The position numbers and the translations under genes were made by a program. 13,610 nucleotides of DNA from Shewanella sp. (GTDB taxonomy: Bacteria > Pseudomonadota > Gammaproteobacteria > Enterobacterales > Shewanellaceae), in contig SDWK01000144.1 in assembly GCA_004195335.1 (NCBI GenBank), positions 1 to 13,610 on the forward strand, written 5' to 3'. The notes beneath the pieces are model-generated. The model did not search any database. It was not told the DNA's origin and saw only the letters and a program-made list of their open reading frames with translations. This document shows, piece by piece, positions 6,482-13,610 of the stretch (position 1 is the stretch's first letter; each line of letters opens with the position of its first letter).

Positions 6482-7990
6482 ATGGAGTTTAGCGTTAAGA
6501 GCGGTAGTCCGGAAAAGCAGCGTTCGGCCTGTATTGTGGTTGGCGTGTATGAACCTCGACGTCTGTCTGGTATTGCTGAGCAGCTTGATAAAATCAGTGA
6601 AGGCTATATCAGTAACTTACTTCGTCGTGGCGATTTAGAAGGAAAGCCTGGACAGATGCTACTTTTGCATCATGTACCGAACGTACTAAGTGAGCGAGTA
6701 TTACTTGTTGGCTGCGGAAAAGAGCGTGAGCTGGATGAACGCCAATACAAGCAGATAATCACTAAAACAATCAAGACTCTGAACGAAACAGGCTCAATGG
6801 AAGCCGTGTGTTTTCTTACCGAGTTGCACGTTAAAGGCCGTGACACCTATTGGAAGGTGCGTGAAGCCGTAGAAACAACGCAAAACAGTCTCTACTGTTT
6901 CGATGCACTTAAAAGTGCCAAAGGTGAGACTCGCCGTCCACTGCGTAAACTGGTATTTAACGTACCAACGCGTCGCGAACTGACCGTGGGTGAGCGCGCT
7001 ATCGAACATGGAATGGCAGTTTCTACTGGTATGCGTCTATGTCGTGATGTGGCCAACATGCCGCCAAACATCTGTAACCCGGCTTATCTTGCTTCTCAGG
7101 CTCGTCAAATCGGCGAAACCAATGAAGAGTTAACCGTCACTACGATTGGCGAAGAGCAAATGGCCAAACTAGGCATGAACGCTTACTTAGCCGTCGGCCG
7201 TGGCAGTGACAACGAATCCATCATGACGATTATGGAATATAAAGGTGCGGTAGATAGCACCCAAAAGCCAATTGTCTTAGTGGGTAAAGGACTCACGTTT
7301 GACTCTGGTGGTATCTCACTAAAGCCTGGCGAAGCCATGGACGAAATGAAATACGACATGGGTGGTGCAGCTGGTGTTATCGGTGCAATGAAAGCGCTAT
7401 GTGCGATGAAACTCCCTATCAACGTGATCGGTATTCTTGCAGGCTGTGAAAACATGCCGTCGAGCAATGCTTATCGCCCGGGCGATATTCTCACAACGAT
7501 GTCAGGTCAAACCGTTGAAGTGCTCAACACCGATGCAGAAGGTCGCTTAGTATTATGTGACGTCTTAACGTATGTTGAGCGTTTCGATCCTGAATTAGTG
7601 ATCGATACTGCAACCTTAACGGGTGCCTGTGTCATCGCGCTGGGTAAGCATGCCTCGGGTCTGTTTTCTGGACACAATCCACTTGCACACGAGCTGTTAA
7701 ATGCCGGTGAGCAAAGTGGTGACCGTGCATGGCGTTTGCCACTGTGGGATGAGTACCAAGAGCATTTAGAAAGCCCATTTGCCGACATGACCAACCTTGG
7801 CGGTCGCGCCGGTGGTGCAATCACTGCGGCCTGCTTCCTGTCTCGCTTCACCAAGAAGTACAACTGGGCACATATCGATGTGGCCGGTACAGCTTGGAAC
7901 AGTGGTGCGAATAAAGGTTCTACCGGACGTCCGGTACCCTTGTTAACTCAGTTCCTGATCAACCGAGCGGGTGTTGAACAAGGCGATTAA
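6482..7990 (+). CDS. pepA: Leucyl aminopeptidase PepA (M17)
   Basis: This cytosolic hexameric dizinc/manganese aminopeptidase releases N-terminal residues, preferring leucine, in peptide turnover. In E. coli the same protein binds DNA, acting at XerCD cer sites and at carAB; whether this one does is not shown. At 502 aa it is one residue shorter than E. coli PepA and all metal ligands are in register: Lys269, Asp274, Asp292, Asp351 and Glu353. Catalytic Lys281 and Arg355 are also present. The signature NTDAEGRL spans residues 349-356. The ATG at 6482 has a strong AGGAGAG (6472-6478). The N-terminal domain (about 1-165) is intact. It is divergent from lptF and monocistronic as judged by the terminator at 8056-8088. 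Confidence 0.98.
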   Translation: MEFSVKSGSPEKQRSACIVVGVYEPRRLSGIAEQLDKISEGYISNLLRRGDLEGKPGQMLLLHHVPNVLSERVLLVGCGKERELDERQYKQIITKTIKTLNETGSMEAVCFLTELHVKGRDTYWKVREAVETTQNSLYCFDALKSAKGETRRPLRKLVFNVPTRRELTVGERAIEHGMAVSTGMRLCRDVANMPPNICNPAYLASQARQIGETNEELTVTTIGEEQMAKLGMNAYLAVGRGSDNESIMTIMEYKGAVDSTQKPIVLVGKGLTFDSGGISLKPGEAMDEMKYDMGGAAGVIGAMKALCAMKLPINVIGILAGCENMPSSNAYRPGDILTTMSGQTVEVLNTDAEGRLVLCDVLTYVERFDPELVIDTATLTGACVIALGKHASGLFSGHNPLAHELLNAGEQSGDRAWRLPLWDEYQEHLESPFADMTNLGGRAGGAITAACFLSRFTKKYNWAHIDVAGTAWNSGANKGSTGRPVPLLTQFLINRAGVEQGD

Positions 7991-8055
7991 GTTCGGCTTA
8001 ATTCACAAGGCTGACATTCAAGTTAGCAGTAAGCTTATTTGAAATGAGCTCAATG

Positions 8056-8088
8056 AAAAAGGTGAAGCTAACACGCTTCACCTTTTTT
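8056..8088. terminator. Strong intrinsic terminator after pepA, likely bidirectional
   Basis: GGTGAAGC (8061-8068) pairs perfectly with GCTTCACC (8075-8082) around a 6-nt loop. It is extended by five A-T pairs and flanked by A5 upstream and T6 downstream (8083-8088). The A-run gives a U-tract on the minus strand too, so it would also stop leftward transcripts from the pocket. A near-palindrome lies just before it at 8032-8050. Confidence 0.92.
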
Positions 8089-8287
8089 GTTTTCTACGGC
8101 TGGCACGCTCAATATCGGCATTCATATTCATTAAGTTAATCTCTCTGTGCTCTATTTTACAGAAGCAAATATAGCTTAAATAAGCTGATTCAATATCGCC
8201 CCCTCTATTCAGTGAAAAATACTTGCTGTAAAAGTGATGAGATTGTTCTATCTTTAAGTACAGGCTTTTTCTAGCAATAAAGTCGAC
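8078..8287 (-). other. Start-less 69-codon open frame, possible gene remnant or part of a dispersed element
   Basis: Reading leftward from a stop at 8288-8290, the frame stays open for 69 codons to a TGA at 8078-8080. The translation looks protein-like: it opens VDFIARKSLYLKIEQSHH, has RGGDIESAYLSYICFCKIEH in the middle, and ends in the basic tail ERASRRKQKR. No ATG occurs until 8129-8131, which would leave only 17 residues; the remaining choices are rare starts (such as ATT at 8276-8278) or loss of the true 5' end. The stop lies inside the pepA terminator stem. This may be the tail of a decayed gene, or a non-coding repeat that happens to be open; 69 open codons can occur by chance in AT-rich DNA. 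I have a feeling of having met this peptide in Shewanella annotations as 'hypothetical', but cannot confirm it. Confidence 0.35.
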
Positions 8288-8422
8288 TTAGATAAAAGAC
8301 CTGTGTTAGGCAAGACCCATCAATATTGAACCTTAGTGTTAAGCGTTCCCCAACACGAAGGGTTCATTGCTCCATTTCGATATTTTTCAAGATTGTTATG
8401 TATTCATTTACTTAAACAACGA

Positions 8423-8447
8423 CCCTGACAAACAGGGCGAATAGGAG
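8423..8447 (+). promoter_or_regulatory. Leader hairpin and strong ribosome binding site of the 67-aa gene
   Basis: CCCTG (8423-8427) and CAGGG (8433-8437) form a 5-bp GC-rich stem with an ACAAA loop. It ends six bases before AGGAG (8443-8447), which is itself seven bases from the ATG at 8455. The hairpin is close enough to influence ribosome access or protect the 5' end. The good Shine-Dalgarno supports the small gene as real. Confidence 0.45.
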
Positions 8448-8454
8448 AAATCTA

Positions 8455-8658
8455 ATGGAAAAACTTAGAAAGGGTCCGTTGACCATAGAATTAGGTGGTG
8501 AAAAATATCCTGAATGGGTTGAAAATTCAGAAGGTTACTGGGATTTTCACCGCAATTTTAACTACGATGAAGACAATGACTCCGCTAAAAGCCTACTCCG
8601 ACAAGATGAATGTGTATTATCTGAAGCCGCTATATATCGGTTAAGGATCATTCATTAG
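8455..8658 (+). CDS. Hypothetical 67-aa acidic protein
   Basis: I do not recognise this protein. The ATG at 8455 follows AGGAG by seven bases, which is the main support for translation. The product begins MEKLRKGPLTIELGGEKYPE, has an aromatic/acidic centre (WVENSEGYWDFHRNFNYDEDND) and a less acidic C-terminus (LSEAAIYRLRIIH). It has no signal peptide, membrane segment or metal-binding motif. The acidic, Trp/Tyr-rich small size is like orphan immunity or antitoxin-type proteins, but there is no adjacent toxin, so this is only an analogy. The end may be truncated: the stop lies three bases before the inverted-repeat element that starts at 8661. It is flanked by elements that look acquired and sits between core genes. 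Confidence 0.6.
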   Translation: MEKLRKGPLTIELGGEKYPEWVENSEGYWDFHRNFNYDEDNDSAKSLLRQDECVLSEAAIYRLRIIH

Positions 8659-8859
8659 CCATTAATTTTTATAGCCGAGTCCCTCATTCTTGCTGGGTAA
8701 AGCGATGACTTTCCCAGCTAACTTATGAATCTAGCAAACCAAATTATGTTAACCACCTAACGCAGCATCTCAGCCAACAGAAGTTGGCTACCTTCGGCTA
8801 TAAAAGCCCTAATATGTGACACCGTTATACATTCACTTACTACTCCAGCTAGTTAGACG
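8659..8859. other. 201-bp convergent gap, no gene
   Basis: The gap between the 67-aa gene and the MFS stop is filled mostly by the inverted-repeat element at 8661-8813. The rest (8814-8859) shows no hairpin with a U-tract, so neither flanking gene has an obvious intrinsic terminator of its own. Confidence 0.5.
8661..8813. mobile_element. Candidate ~153-bp MITE-like element with 12-bp terminal inverted repeats
   Basis: TTTTATAGCCGA (8667-8678) is an exact inverted match of TCGGCTATAAAA (8794-8805), and the outer ends continue as ATTA at 8661 and TAAT at 8810-8813. Inside are two further hairpins. GCTGGG(T)AAAG (8692-8702) pairs with CTTTCCCAGC (8709-8718), with one bulge. AGCCAAC (8772-8778) pairs perfectly with GTTGGCT (8783-8789) around AGAA. 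No protein frame is supported, and no duplicated target is certain, though TA/ATTA at the ends would be compatible. It lies between the 67-aa gene and the convergent transporter gene, so an alternative is a compound convergent terminator, but no U-tract follows either stem. Confidence 0.45.
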
Positions 8860-10119
8860 TTATTGGCATTGCTGCTTGGTATTAATTAATGGACTGAGCA
8901 CACCCCTTGGCGATTCAGATATCACCTCACTCTTGGATGCCAATACAGCAAACACACTCCATAACACGCTAGCGCAAGCACATACGACTAACGGCAGTTG
9001 CCAGCTTGCCGTCTGTTCATGTAACGCCCCCATAATGATAGGCCCTGACGCTGCAAGTAAATATCCTAAACATTGCGCCATACCTGACAAAGAAGCAGCT
9101 TGATGAGCATTGCTTGTGCGCAGACTCATCAGCGCTAAAGCTAGAATAAAGCCACCGCCAGCACCAAAGCCAAACATCATTGCCCATAAAATTGCTAATG
9201 CCGGCATGACAATCAAGCCGACAATACCGATGAATGCGAGCGAGGTTAATCCCAAACTCAGTAGGCGCTTGTCATTAATTTTTGCCATTAAAGGAATTAA
9301 TACTAGTGCCGGTACTGCGGTGAACAATTGCAGTACGCCATGGATCATCCCCGCTTGTTGATGGCTGTAACCATTGTCGACCAAAATGCTTGGTAGCCAG
9401 CTAATAAAGATGTACATCAAAAAGGAGTTCAACGATAAAAATAGGGTGATGTGCCACGCACTCGCGCTGCGCCAAAGGTAACTATGACTATCGAGTTTGG
9501 CAGTATCTTTAGCCGGTGACGTGTGTCCTCCCATTTGTGGCAGCCAAACCAAGATAGCAATGAGAGGAAATATAATCAGGCTGCCTAACGAGAAAGCCCA
9601 GCTTGGAATGATGCTAATCGACAATGTCTCAGCCATATTGGCTAACGGAATGGCTAAGCTGGCACTTAATGCCGAACCCGCCCCCATCATCAGCACGTAC
9701 ATTGAGGTCATGGTGGCAATTTTATGGGGAAAGTCGCGCTTCATTAAACTCGGTAGCAGCACGTTAGCAATCGCTATACCTGCGCCGATAATCATAGTTC
9801 CAACAAAGAGTGTGATTGAGGAACCTAACGATCGCGCGATAAGACCGATAAGAATCAAGACCAGGGACATCATTAACGCTTGCTCTAGACCTCTCTTGCG
9901 ACCAAGAATCGACGCGATTGGCGAAAAAAGCGCAAAGGCCAATAATGGTAAAGTGGTCAGCATACCCGCTTGGGTGGCAGAGAGATTAAGCTCAGCACTG
10001 ATGGCATCCAGTAGCGGCCCAACACCGGTGATCGGACTGCGTAGACTAATGGAGATCAGTAAAACGCCGAGCAGTAAAAAAGCACCGCCAGCAAGACGTG
10101 ATGGTTGAAGCTGGGTCAC
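8860..10119 (-). CDS. CynX/NimT-type MFS transporter
   Basis: This 419-aa polytopic protein has about 12 hydrophobic segments split by a polar loop (about residues 195-215, GGHTSPAKDTAKLDSHS). The first helix carries LRSPITGVGPLLDAI, the family counterpart of the LRPAVTSVGPLL block in CynX and NimT. The loop GRKRGLEQAL and the segment ANVLLPSLMKRDFP are also characteristic of this MFS branch. E. coli NimT (YeaN) exports 2-nitroimidazole and CynX is linked to cyanate; the substrate here is unknown. The start is a GTG (10117-10119) with GAGGAA (10125-10130) upstream. It is divergent from an AraC-type regulator, as nimT is from nimR, so the regulator probably controls it. It is somewhat longer than E. 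coli NimT (393 aa), mainly at the C-terminus. Confidence 0.88.
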   Translation of the reverse strand: MTQLQPSRLAGGAFLLLGVLLISISLRSPITGVGPLLDAISAELNLSATQAGMLTTLPLLAFALFSPIASILGRKRGLEQALMMSLVLILIGLIARSLGSSITLFVGTMIIGAGIAIANVLLPSLMKRDFPHKIATMTSMYVLMMGAGSALSASLAIPLANMAETLSISIIPSWAFSLGSLIIFPLIAILVWLPQMGGHTSPAKDTAKLDSHSYLWRSASAWHITLFLSLNSFLMYIFISWLPSILVDNGYSHQQAGMIHGVLQLFTAVPALVLIPLMAKINDKRLLSLGLTSLAFIGIVGLIVMPALAILWAMMFGFGAGGGFILALALMSLRTSNAHQAASLSGMAQCLGYLLAASGPIIMGALHEQTASWQLPLVVCACASVLWSVFAVLASKSEVISESPRGVLSPLINTKQQCQ

Positions 10120-10201
10120 AAATATTCCTCTTTGAACAATGGTTATCGCTCATTATTTCAATCACGCTAGGTTAGCCTTCAATTACATTACTGTATTGAG
10201 C

Positions 10202-10214
10202 TATAGTGACTATA
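10202..10214. promoter_or_regulatory. Near-palindrome in the MFS/AraC divergent gap (possible operator)
   Basis: TATAGT (10202-10207) and ACTATA (10209-10214) are perfect inverted arms around a single G. The site lies 23 bp before the regulator ATG within an AT-rich tract that continues as TATATATATC. TATAGT could also be a -10 element (with a poor TTCAAT 18 bp upstream), so the regulator may repress itself from here. No clean promoter could be chosen for either divergent gene. Confidence 0.3.
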
Positions 10215-10236
10215 TATATCTAAAAACGGCCAACCT

Positions 10237-11022
10237 ATGAATTTAAGCTTGCCTATCTTCCCAGCCTTCGATTCCGATGCTTATCCACAACAGGTGGTGT
10301 CACTGAAGTTAATGGGGGGAGAGAGGGATGCTGAAACGCCGTTTCACCAACATCACAAATGCCAACTGGTTATGGCACTGACTGGTTTTGTGAAATGCAA
10401 AATTGCCGATGCCATTTGGATAGTGCCGCCTAATTGCGCGGTGTGGATCCCCAGTCAAGTGCCACACAGTAATCAAATATCAAAAAATGCCAGTGTGTGC
10501 ATGCTATTTATCGATCCCGACGTCGAAGGCATGCCAGATAAAAGCTGTACCTTGTCGATATCCCCCTTGCTCCGAGAGTTAATCTCCCACCTCACCGTAC
10601 AAGAGCAAGATTATCTGCCAGCTAGTTCAACCGATAAATTAGTGGCGGTATTAATCGAGCAACTCAGAGCCATGCCAACAGAGCAGTTTGACTTTCCCAT
10701 TCCAACAGAGCCCAGGCTCAACGCCATCGCGACTCAACTGTTAGCCTCCCCTGAAGACAGACGCAGTATTGCAGACTGGGGGACGCAATATGCCATGAGC
10801 GAACGCACACTCGCACGCTTGGTAAAAAAGGAAATTGGAATCACATTCGGCCGTTGGCGAGGACAATTACACATACTGCTGGCACTACAAAAATTGGCGA
10901 CCGGCGAGTCAGTGCAACGCATTGCCGATGAGCTGGGTTATGAATCTGTCAGCGCGTTTATTACCTTCTTTAAAAAGACCTTAGGTCAGTCGCCAAAGCA
11001 GTATATGAAACAGCGAGATTAA
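10237..11022 (+). CDS. AraC-family regulator, NimR-like (cupin plus HTH)
   Basis: This 261-aa regulator has an N-terminal cupin sensor domain (about residues 15-95). It contains TPFHQHHKCQLVMALTG, VPPNCAVWIPSQVPHS and the 'AVWIP..VPH' block shared by the NimR/YdiP-type regulators. The AraC DNA-binding domain is at the C-terminus (about 165-258), with the first helix-turn-helix near WGTQYAMSERTLARLVKKE and the second at VQRIADELGYESVSAFITFF. It closes with the family signature LGQSPKQYM. E. coli NimR represses the divergent exporter gene nimT; the same layout here suggests local control of the MFS gene (inference). The ATG at 10237 has no recognisable Shine-Dalgarno, and the AT-rich promoter tract ends only some 15 bases before it, so the mRNA may be nearly leaderless. 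No later in-frame start would keep the cupin. Confidence 0.9.
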   Translation: MNLSLPIFPAFDSDAYPQQVVSLKLMGGERDAETPFHQHHKCQLVMALTGFVKCKIADAIWIVPPNCAVWIPSQVPHSNQISKNASVCMLFIDPDVEGMPDKSCTLSISPLLRELISHLTVQEQDYLPASSTDKLVAVLIEQLRAMPTEQFDFPIPTEPRLNAIATQLLASPEDRRSIADWGTQYAMSERTLARLVKKEIGITFGRWRGQLHILLALQKLATGESVQRIADELGYESVSAFITFFKKTLGQSPKQYMKQRD

Positions 11023-11115
11023 TCTGCGGCTCAGGCTACACTTCTCGGCGGGACAGACACCACACAAGACTTGAGCACCTAGCCGCTCTTGATAACTCAC
11101 AAGGCACTGACTCAA

Positions 11116-11133
11116 GCTATCAGGTGAGATAGC
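11116..11133. terminator. Weak hairpin between the convergent regulator and DUF393 genes
   Basis: GCTATC (11116-11121) and GATAGC (11128-11133) form a perfect 6-bp stem with a 6-nt loop in the 113-bp convergent gap. Neither side has a proper T-run, so it is a weak or Rho-assisted terminator at best. Confidence 0.3.
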
Positions 11134-11135
11134 CA

Positions 11136-11588
11136 TTATAAACGTCCTTCACGCTTAAGCCGTTTGTACACGGTCTTATGGTAGTAAGCAGACAACAGGG
11201 GGCGCACGAGGCTCAATCCCATAAACCAGGCCAAGGGTTTTAACATGGGTACCTTTTCCATTAGTACGATATACGCATCCAGCTCGGATAATACGCTTGG
11301 CTCGTCCAGTAAGGCTAAACCAGGGTCAAGCTCTGCGAACGCGATGTCTCTGTTCTCCTTCCGCTTCCCCATGGTTTCATCTGAGCCAATAATCACATGC
11401 AACTCAGTCAACGCCTTGCGGGGATCGATCCCCCAACTCTTTAGCTGCTCATCCTTGCCGGTGATATCAAACCAGCTCACCCCTTCGGCTCGGCCTCCTG
11501 CCAAGCGTAGATAATTATCCCGGTCTTTGATACAGCGGGGACAGGCACCATCATAAAGCACACAAATTTTAGTCGGAGTCGTCTTCAT
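11136..11588 (-). CDS. DCC family (DUF393) thiol-disulfide oxidoreductase-like protein
   Basis: This 150-aa protein opens with the family signature YDGACPRC (residues 12-19), giving a CxxC pair within a thioredoxin-like first strand (ICVLYDGACPRC). DCC/DUF393 proteins are predicted, not proven, to be thiol-disulfide oxidoreductases. The second family block is present as DAYIVLMEKVPMLKPLAWFMG (about 104-124), and the basic tail YHKTVYKRLKREGRL is typical. No signal peptide is seen, so it should be cytosolic. The ATG at 11586-11588 lacks a good Shine-Dalgarno and is preceded by an AT-rich stretch. It is convergent with the nimR-like gene and downstream, on the same strand, of the chemoreceptor gene, but the terminator at 11646-11671 separates them, so it probably has its own promoter in 11589-11645. 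Confidence 0.85.
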   Translation of the reverse strand: MKTTPTKICVLYDGACPRCIKDRDNYLRLAGGRAEGVSWFDITGKDEQLKSWGIDPRKALTELHVIIGSDETMGKRKENRDIAFAELDPGLALLDEPSVLSELDAYIVLMEKVPMLKPLAWFMGLSLVRPLLSAYYHKTVYKRLKREGRL

Positions 11589-11641
11589 AATTAAATTTTA
11601 GATGAAACCAGCCTATTTTCAATATGTCGCATGCATGTAAT

Positions 11642-11671
11642 GAAAAGCCGTGGTCACGAACGACCACGGCT
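11642..11671 (-). terminator. Intrinsic terminator of the chemoreceptor gene
   Basis: AGCCGTGGTC (11646-11655) and GACCACGGCT (11662-11671) make a perfect 10-bp GC-rich stem with a 6-nt loop. On the minus strand it is followed by a short U-run (complement of the AAAA at 11643-11646). It lies 40 bp past the chemoreceptor stop. Confidence 0.8.
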
Positions 11672-11710
11672 GCTTCTACCCATGACATTGAGGGATACTT
11701 AAGGCTGCCC

Positions 11711-13591
11711 TCAAAGCTTAAATTGGCTCACAATACCATTTAGGGTATTCGCCATTCCGCCCAGTTCTTGTGCAAGACCCGTAGTGCTCTCGGAGTGCTT
11801 GTTTGTTTCTTTCGCCGAATCATTGATCTCCAGGACACTCTGGTTGATTTCCGCTGCAACCTGGGTCTGCTGTTCTGATGCGGTAGCGATCTGATCATTC
11901 ATATTTAGAATAATAGAAACAGAAGTCGTTATTTGTGTCAGGGATTGATTTGCTTCCTCTGTCTTTGTCGAAGTGAGTCGAGCAACCTGAGCATTCGTAC
12001 CCATTTGTTCTACAGCCTTCTTAGCCTCTGTTTGTAGTTTTACAATCATCACAGAGATTTCGTTAGCGCTCTCTTGTGTACGGCTTGCAAGACTTCGGAC
12101 TTCATCTGCCACGACCGCGAAACCGCGACCTTGCTCACCGGCTCGAGCCGCTTCAATTGCGGCATTTAAAGCCAAAAGATTAGTCTGATCGGCAATACCT
12201 TTAATCACATCGAGGATGCTACCAATATTGACAGTTTCTGCCTCAACATTTTCGATGACATGAGTTACATTGCTCATCTCGTTGACCAGAGAATGGATAT
12301 TGGCATTCATATCCTCTACCACCTTCATTCCCAATTCGGAATGCTCATTAGCTTCGCGAGCCGACTCTGCCGCTTGCAGTGCGCTTCGCGCCACTTCATC
12401 GACAGTGGAGGTCATTTCATTCATCGCCGTCGAAGTCTGCTCAAGCTGCACTGTTTGTGCCTTTGAACCGTCACTCATAGTTTGAGCTGACGTTGATAAT
12501 GAGGCTGAAGAGCGATTAAGCTCAGTTGTCGTTTCATTGATGTTAGCGACAATTTCCCTAAGTTTCTGCACCATAGCGATCACGCTGCCATAAACGCCTT
12601 CTTCCTGCCCGGAAGAGGGTAAATCCATACTCAAATCACCGTCAGCCACTTGCTTAACAATGTTTGAGATATCCAGTGGTTCCCCGCCAATAGGTTTGTA
12701 GATAAGACGAATAACCATCTGGTAAATAATAATCATGAGTGCAGCCAGAGAGATGGCAATCAAAATAAGTGCTTCATAGAGGTTATTCATGCTGGCAGCT
12801 TCAATAACATCAACCGCTTCATAGCTAGCCACAGTCCAGTTACGAACCTTCAACTTATTACTTGTAACAAAGTAATCGCCCAAACCGGGAGCGTTGTATG
12901 ACATCGACTTGTTTGATTCTGATATCACCCGGTATTGTGGGCGTATTTCAAATATGTTCTTACCAATATTGTCTTTATTCTCACTCGATAAAATATAGCC
13001 ATCGCTACGGTAGACGAACATCTGATTGTTACTGGTGAGAGAGGCGGCGAAATCACTGAATAACTTAACGGGGATGTTGATTAACACGACTCCGGAAGTT
13101 CGCCCTTGATGCATAATAGGCACTGAAAGGCCAAACACTTCGACGTTCTTAGTGACATCCACAAAAGACCTTGAAACTACGTAATGCTCACCTTCAAAAA
13201 TCTTCAAGAACCACTCACGCTTAGCCGTGATCGCATTGAAGTTAGCCACAACCTTACCATCACTAATTAGGGTGCCATCTTTCAAGCCCAAATAGATACC
13301 GGCCTCCCCACTCACCGTTTGGGCTATCTGCTCAACGGTGAGGTTGGCTCGTTCAAGATCGAGCTCACCATTTTCATCGAAGAAAAATGCGGCGGAATCG
13401 ATCACATCGAAGAAACGCATTAACTTTTCATCTAATGCCTGAGCCACCAGCTTAGATTGCGTTTCAACCTTTGCCTGGTAACTGGCTTGGCTGAACTCTG
13501 CAAAATTTTGATAAGCATCGATGGAGACAAGGAGCACCATAAAAAATGATAACGAAGTAAAGAGCCCCGTTATTTTGTGTTTTAACAGCAT
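11711..13591 (-). CDS. Methyl-accepting chemotaxis protein with periplasmic Cache domain
   Basis: This 626-aa membrane chemoreceptor would sense a ligand in the periplasm and control CheA/CheW. The order of parts is TM1 (about 8-25), a ~240-residue double-Cache-like sensor (about 30-265), TM2 (about 272-298), HAMP (about 296-350, including [20 protein letters not shown]) and a cytoplasmic coiled-coil signalling domain (about 355-620). The hairpin tip reads [20 protein letters not shown] (466-485), followed by [17 protein letters not shown]; these are the CheA/CheW contact sequences. In the sensor, [18 protein letters not shown] resembles the 'RxWY' pocket region of amino-acid Cache receptors but lacks the full motif, so the ligand is open. 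The C-terminus SQFKL has no CheR-docking pentapeptide. The ATG at 13589-13591 lies 19 bp from the window edge; no strong Shine-Dalgarno is visible. Confidence 0.95.
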   Translation of the reverse strand: MLLKHKITGLFTSLSFFMVLLVSIDAYQNFAEFSQASYQAKVETQSKLVAQALDEKLMRFFDVIDSAAFFFDENGELDLERANLTVEQIAQTVSGEAGIYLGLKDGTLISDGKVVANFNAITAKREWFLKIFEGEHYVVSRSFVDVTKNVEVFGLSVPIMHQGRTSGVVLINIPVKLFSDFAASLTSNNQMFVYRSDGYILSSENKDNIGKNIFEIRPQYRVISESNKSMSYNAPGLGDYFVTSNKLKVRNWTVASYEAVDVIEAASMNNLYEALILIAISLAALMIIIYQMVIRLIYKPIGGEPLDISNIVKQVADGDLSMDLPSSGQEEGVYGSVIAMVQKLREIVANINETTTELNRSSASLSTSAQTMSDGSKAQTVQLEQTSTAMNEMTSTVDEVARSALQAAESAREANEHSELGMKVVEDMNANIHSLVNEMSNVTHVIENVEAETVNIGSILDVIKGIADQTNLLALNAAIEAARAGEQGRGFAVVADEVRSLASRTQESANEISVMIVKLQTEAKKAVEQMGTNAQVARLTSTKTEEANQSLTQITTSVSIILNMNDQIATASEQQTQVAAEINQSVLEINDSAKETNKHSESTTGLAQELGGMANTLNGIVSQFKL

Positions 13592-13610
13592 AGATATTTC
13601 AGCCCATATT

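Larger units (their letters stand above)
7991..8454. other. 464-bp gap between pepA and the 67-aa gene: terminator, remnant frame, no other clear gene
   Basis: After the pepA terminator this gap is AT-rich. It holds the leftward open frame at 8078-8287 and then about 165 bp (8290-8454) with no convincing coding frame on either strand. I could not find a well-matched promoter for the following small gene; the -10-like TATGTA region near 8397 has no good -35. Near the end is a small hairpin, CCCTG (8423-8427) / CAGGG (8433-8437), in the leader of the next gene. Confidence 0.5.

Noticed and set aside
8661..8813. Integron attC site after a small cassette gene
   Set aside because: The repeats AGCCAAC/GTTGGCT do not fit the RYYYAAC/GTTRRRY core boxes, lie only 4 nt apart, and no integrase or second cassette is present.
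8816..9103. Rightward 95-codon frame over the end of the MFS gene
   Set aside because: No ribosome binding site and mostly antisense to the transporter; a shadow frame.
9110..10108. Long rightward frames opposite the MFS gene
   Set aside because: They mirror the codon structure of the clearly recognised transporter on the minus strand and lack start signals.

Overview
The window reads as chromosome of a marine gammaproteobacterium, most likely Shewanella or a close Alteromonadales relative. This rests on close agreement of LptF, LptG and PepA with the gammaproteobacterial proteins, a DUF2960 gene (a family I know from Vibrio and Shewanella relatives), an M32 carboxypeptidase and a YqiJ-type OB-fold membrane protein. 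The genus is an inference; no rRNA or other species marker is present.

Left part (1-3848): a nearly complete yqiJ-like gene runs leftward off the edge. Divergent from it is a rightward series: M32 metallocarboxypeptidase, GNAT acetyltransferase, DUF2960 protein and RDD-family membrane protein. Two of the gaps in this series carry small 14-bp-period tandem duplications.

Centre (3849-7990): the convergent gap between the RDD gene and lptG is filled by a degenerate 7-bp repeat array whose two halves face each other in opposite orientation. Beyond it lies the lptF-lptG operon (leftward, GTGA overlap, both GTG starts), which encodes the membrane subunits of the LPS transport ABC exporter. Divergent from lptF is pepA, leucyl aminopeptidase, which ends in a strong intrinsic terminator. 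This lptG-lptF/pepA arrangement is the classic gammaproteobacterial one, but holC-valS, which often follow pepA, are absent.

Accessory pocket (about 8089-8859): this lower-GC stretch after pepA holds a leftward 69-codon open frame with no usual start codon, a well-translated-looking 67-aa acidic orphan gene, and a ~153-bp element with 12-bp terminal inverted repeats and internal hairpins. It is the most novel part of the window.

Right part (8860-13610): a divergent transporter/regulator pair (CynX/NimT-type MFS exporter and AraC-family NimR-like regulator), then leftward genes for a DCC/DUF393 CxxC protein and a Cache-HAMP methyl-accepting chemotaxis protein with a clear terminator. Apart from the pocket and the heptad array this is ordinary core and near-core chromosome. 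I found no complete insertion sequence, CRISPR array, tRNA or rRNA.
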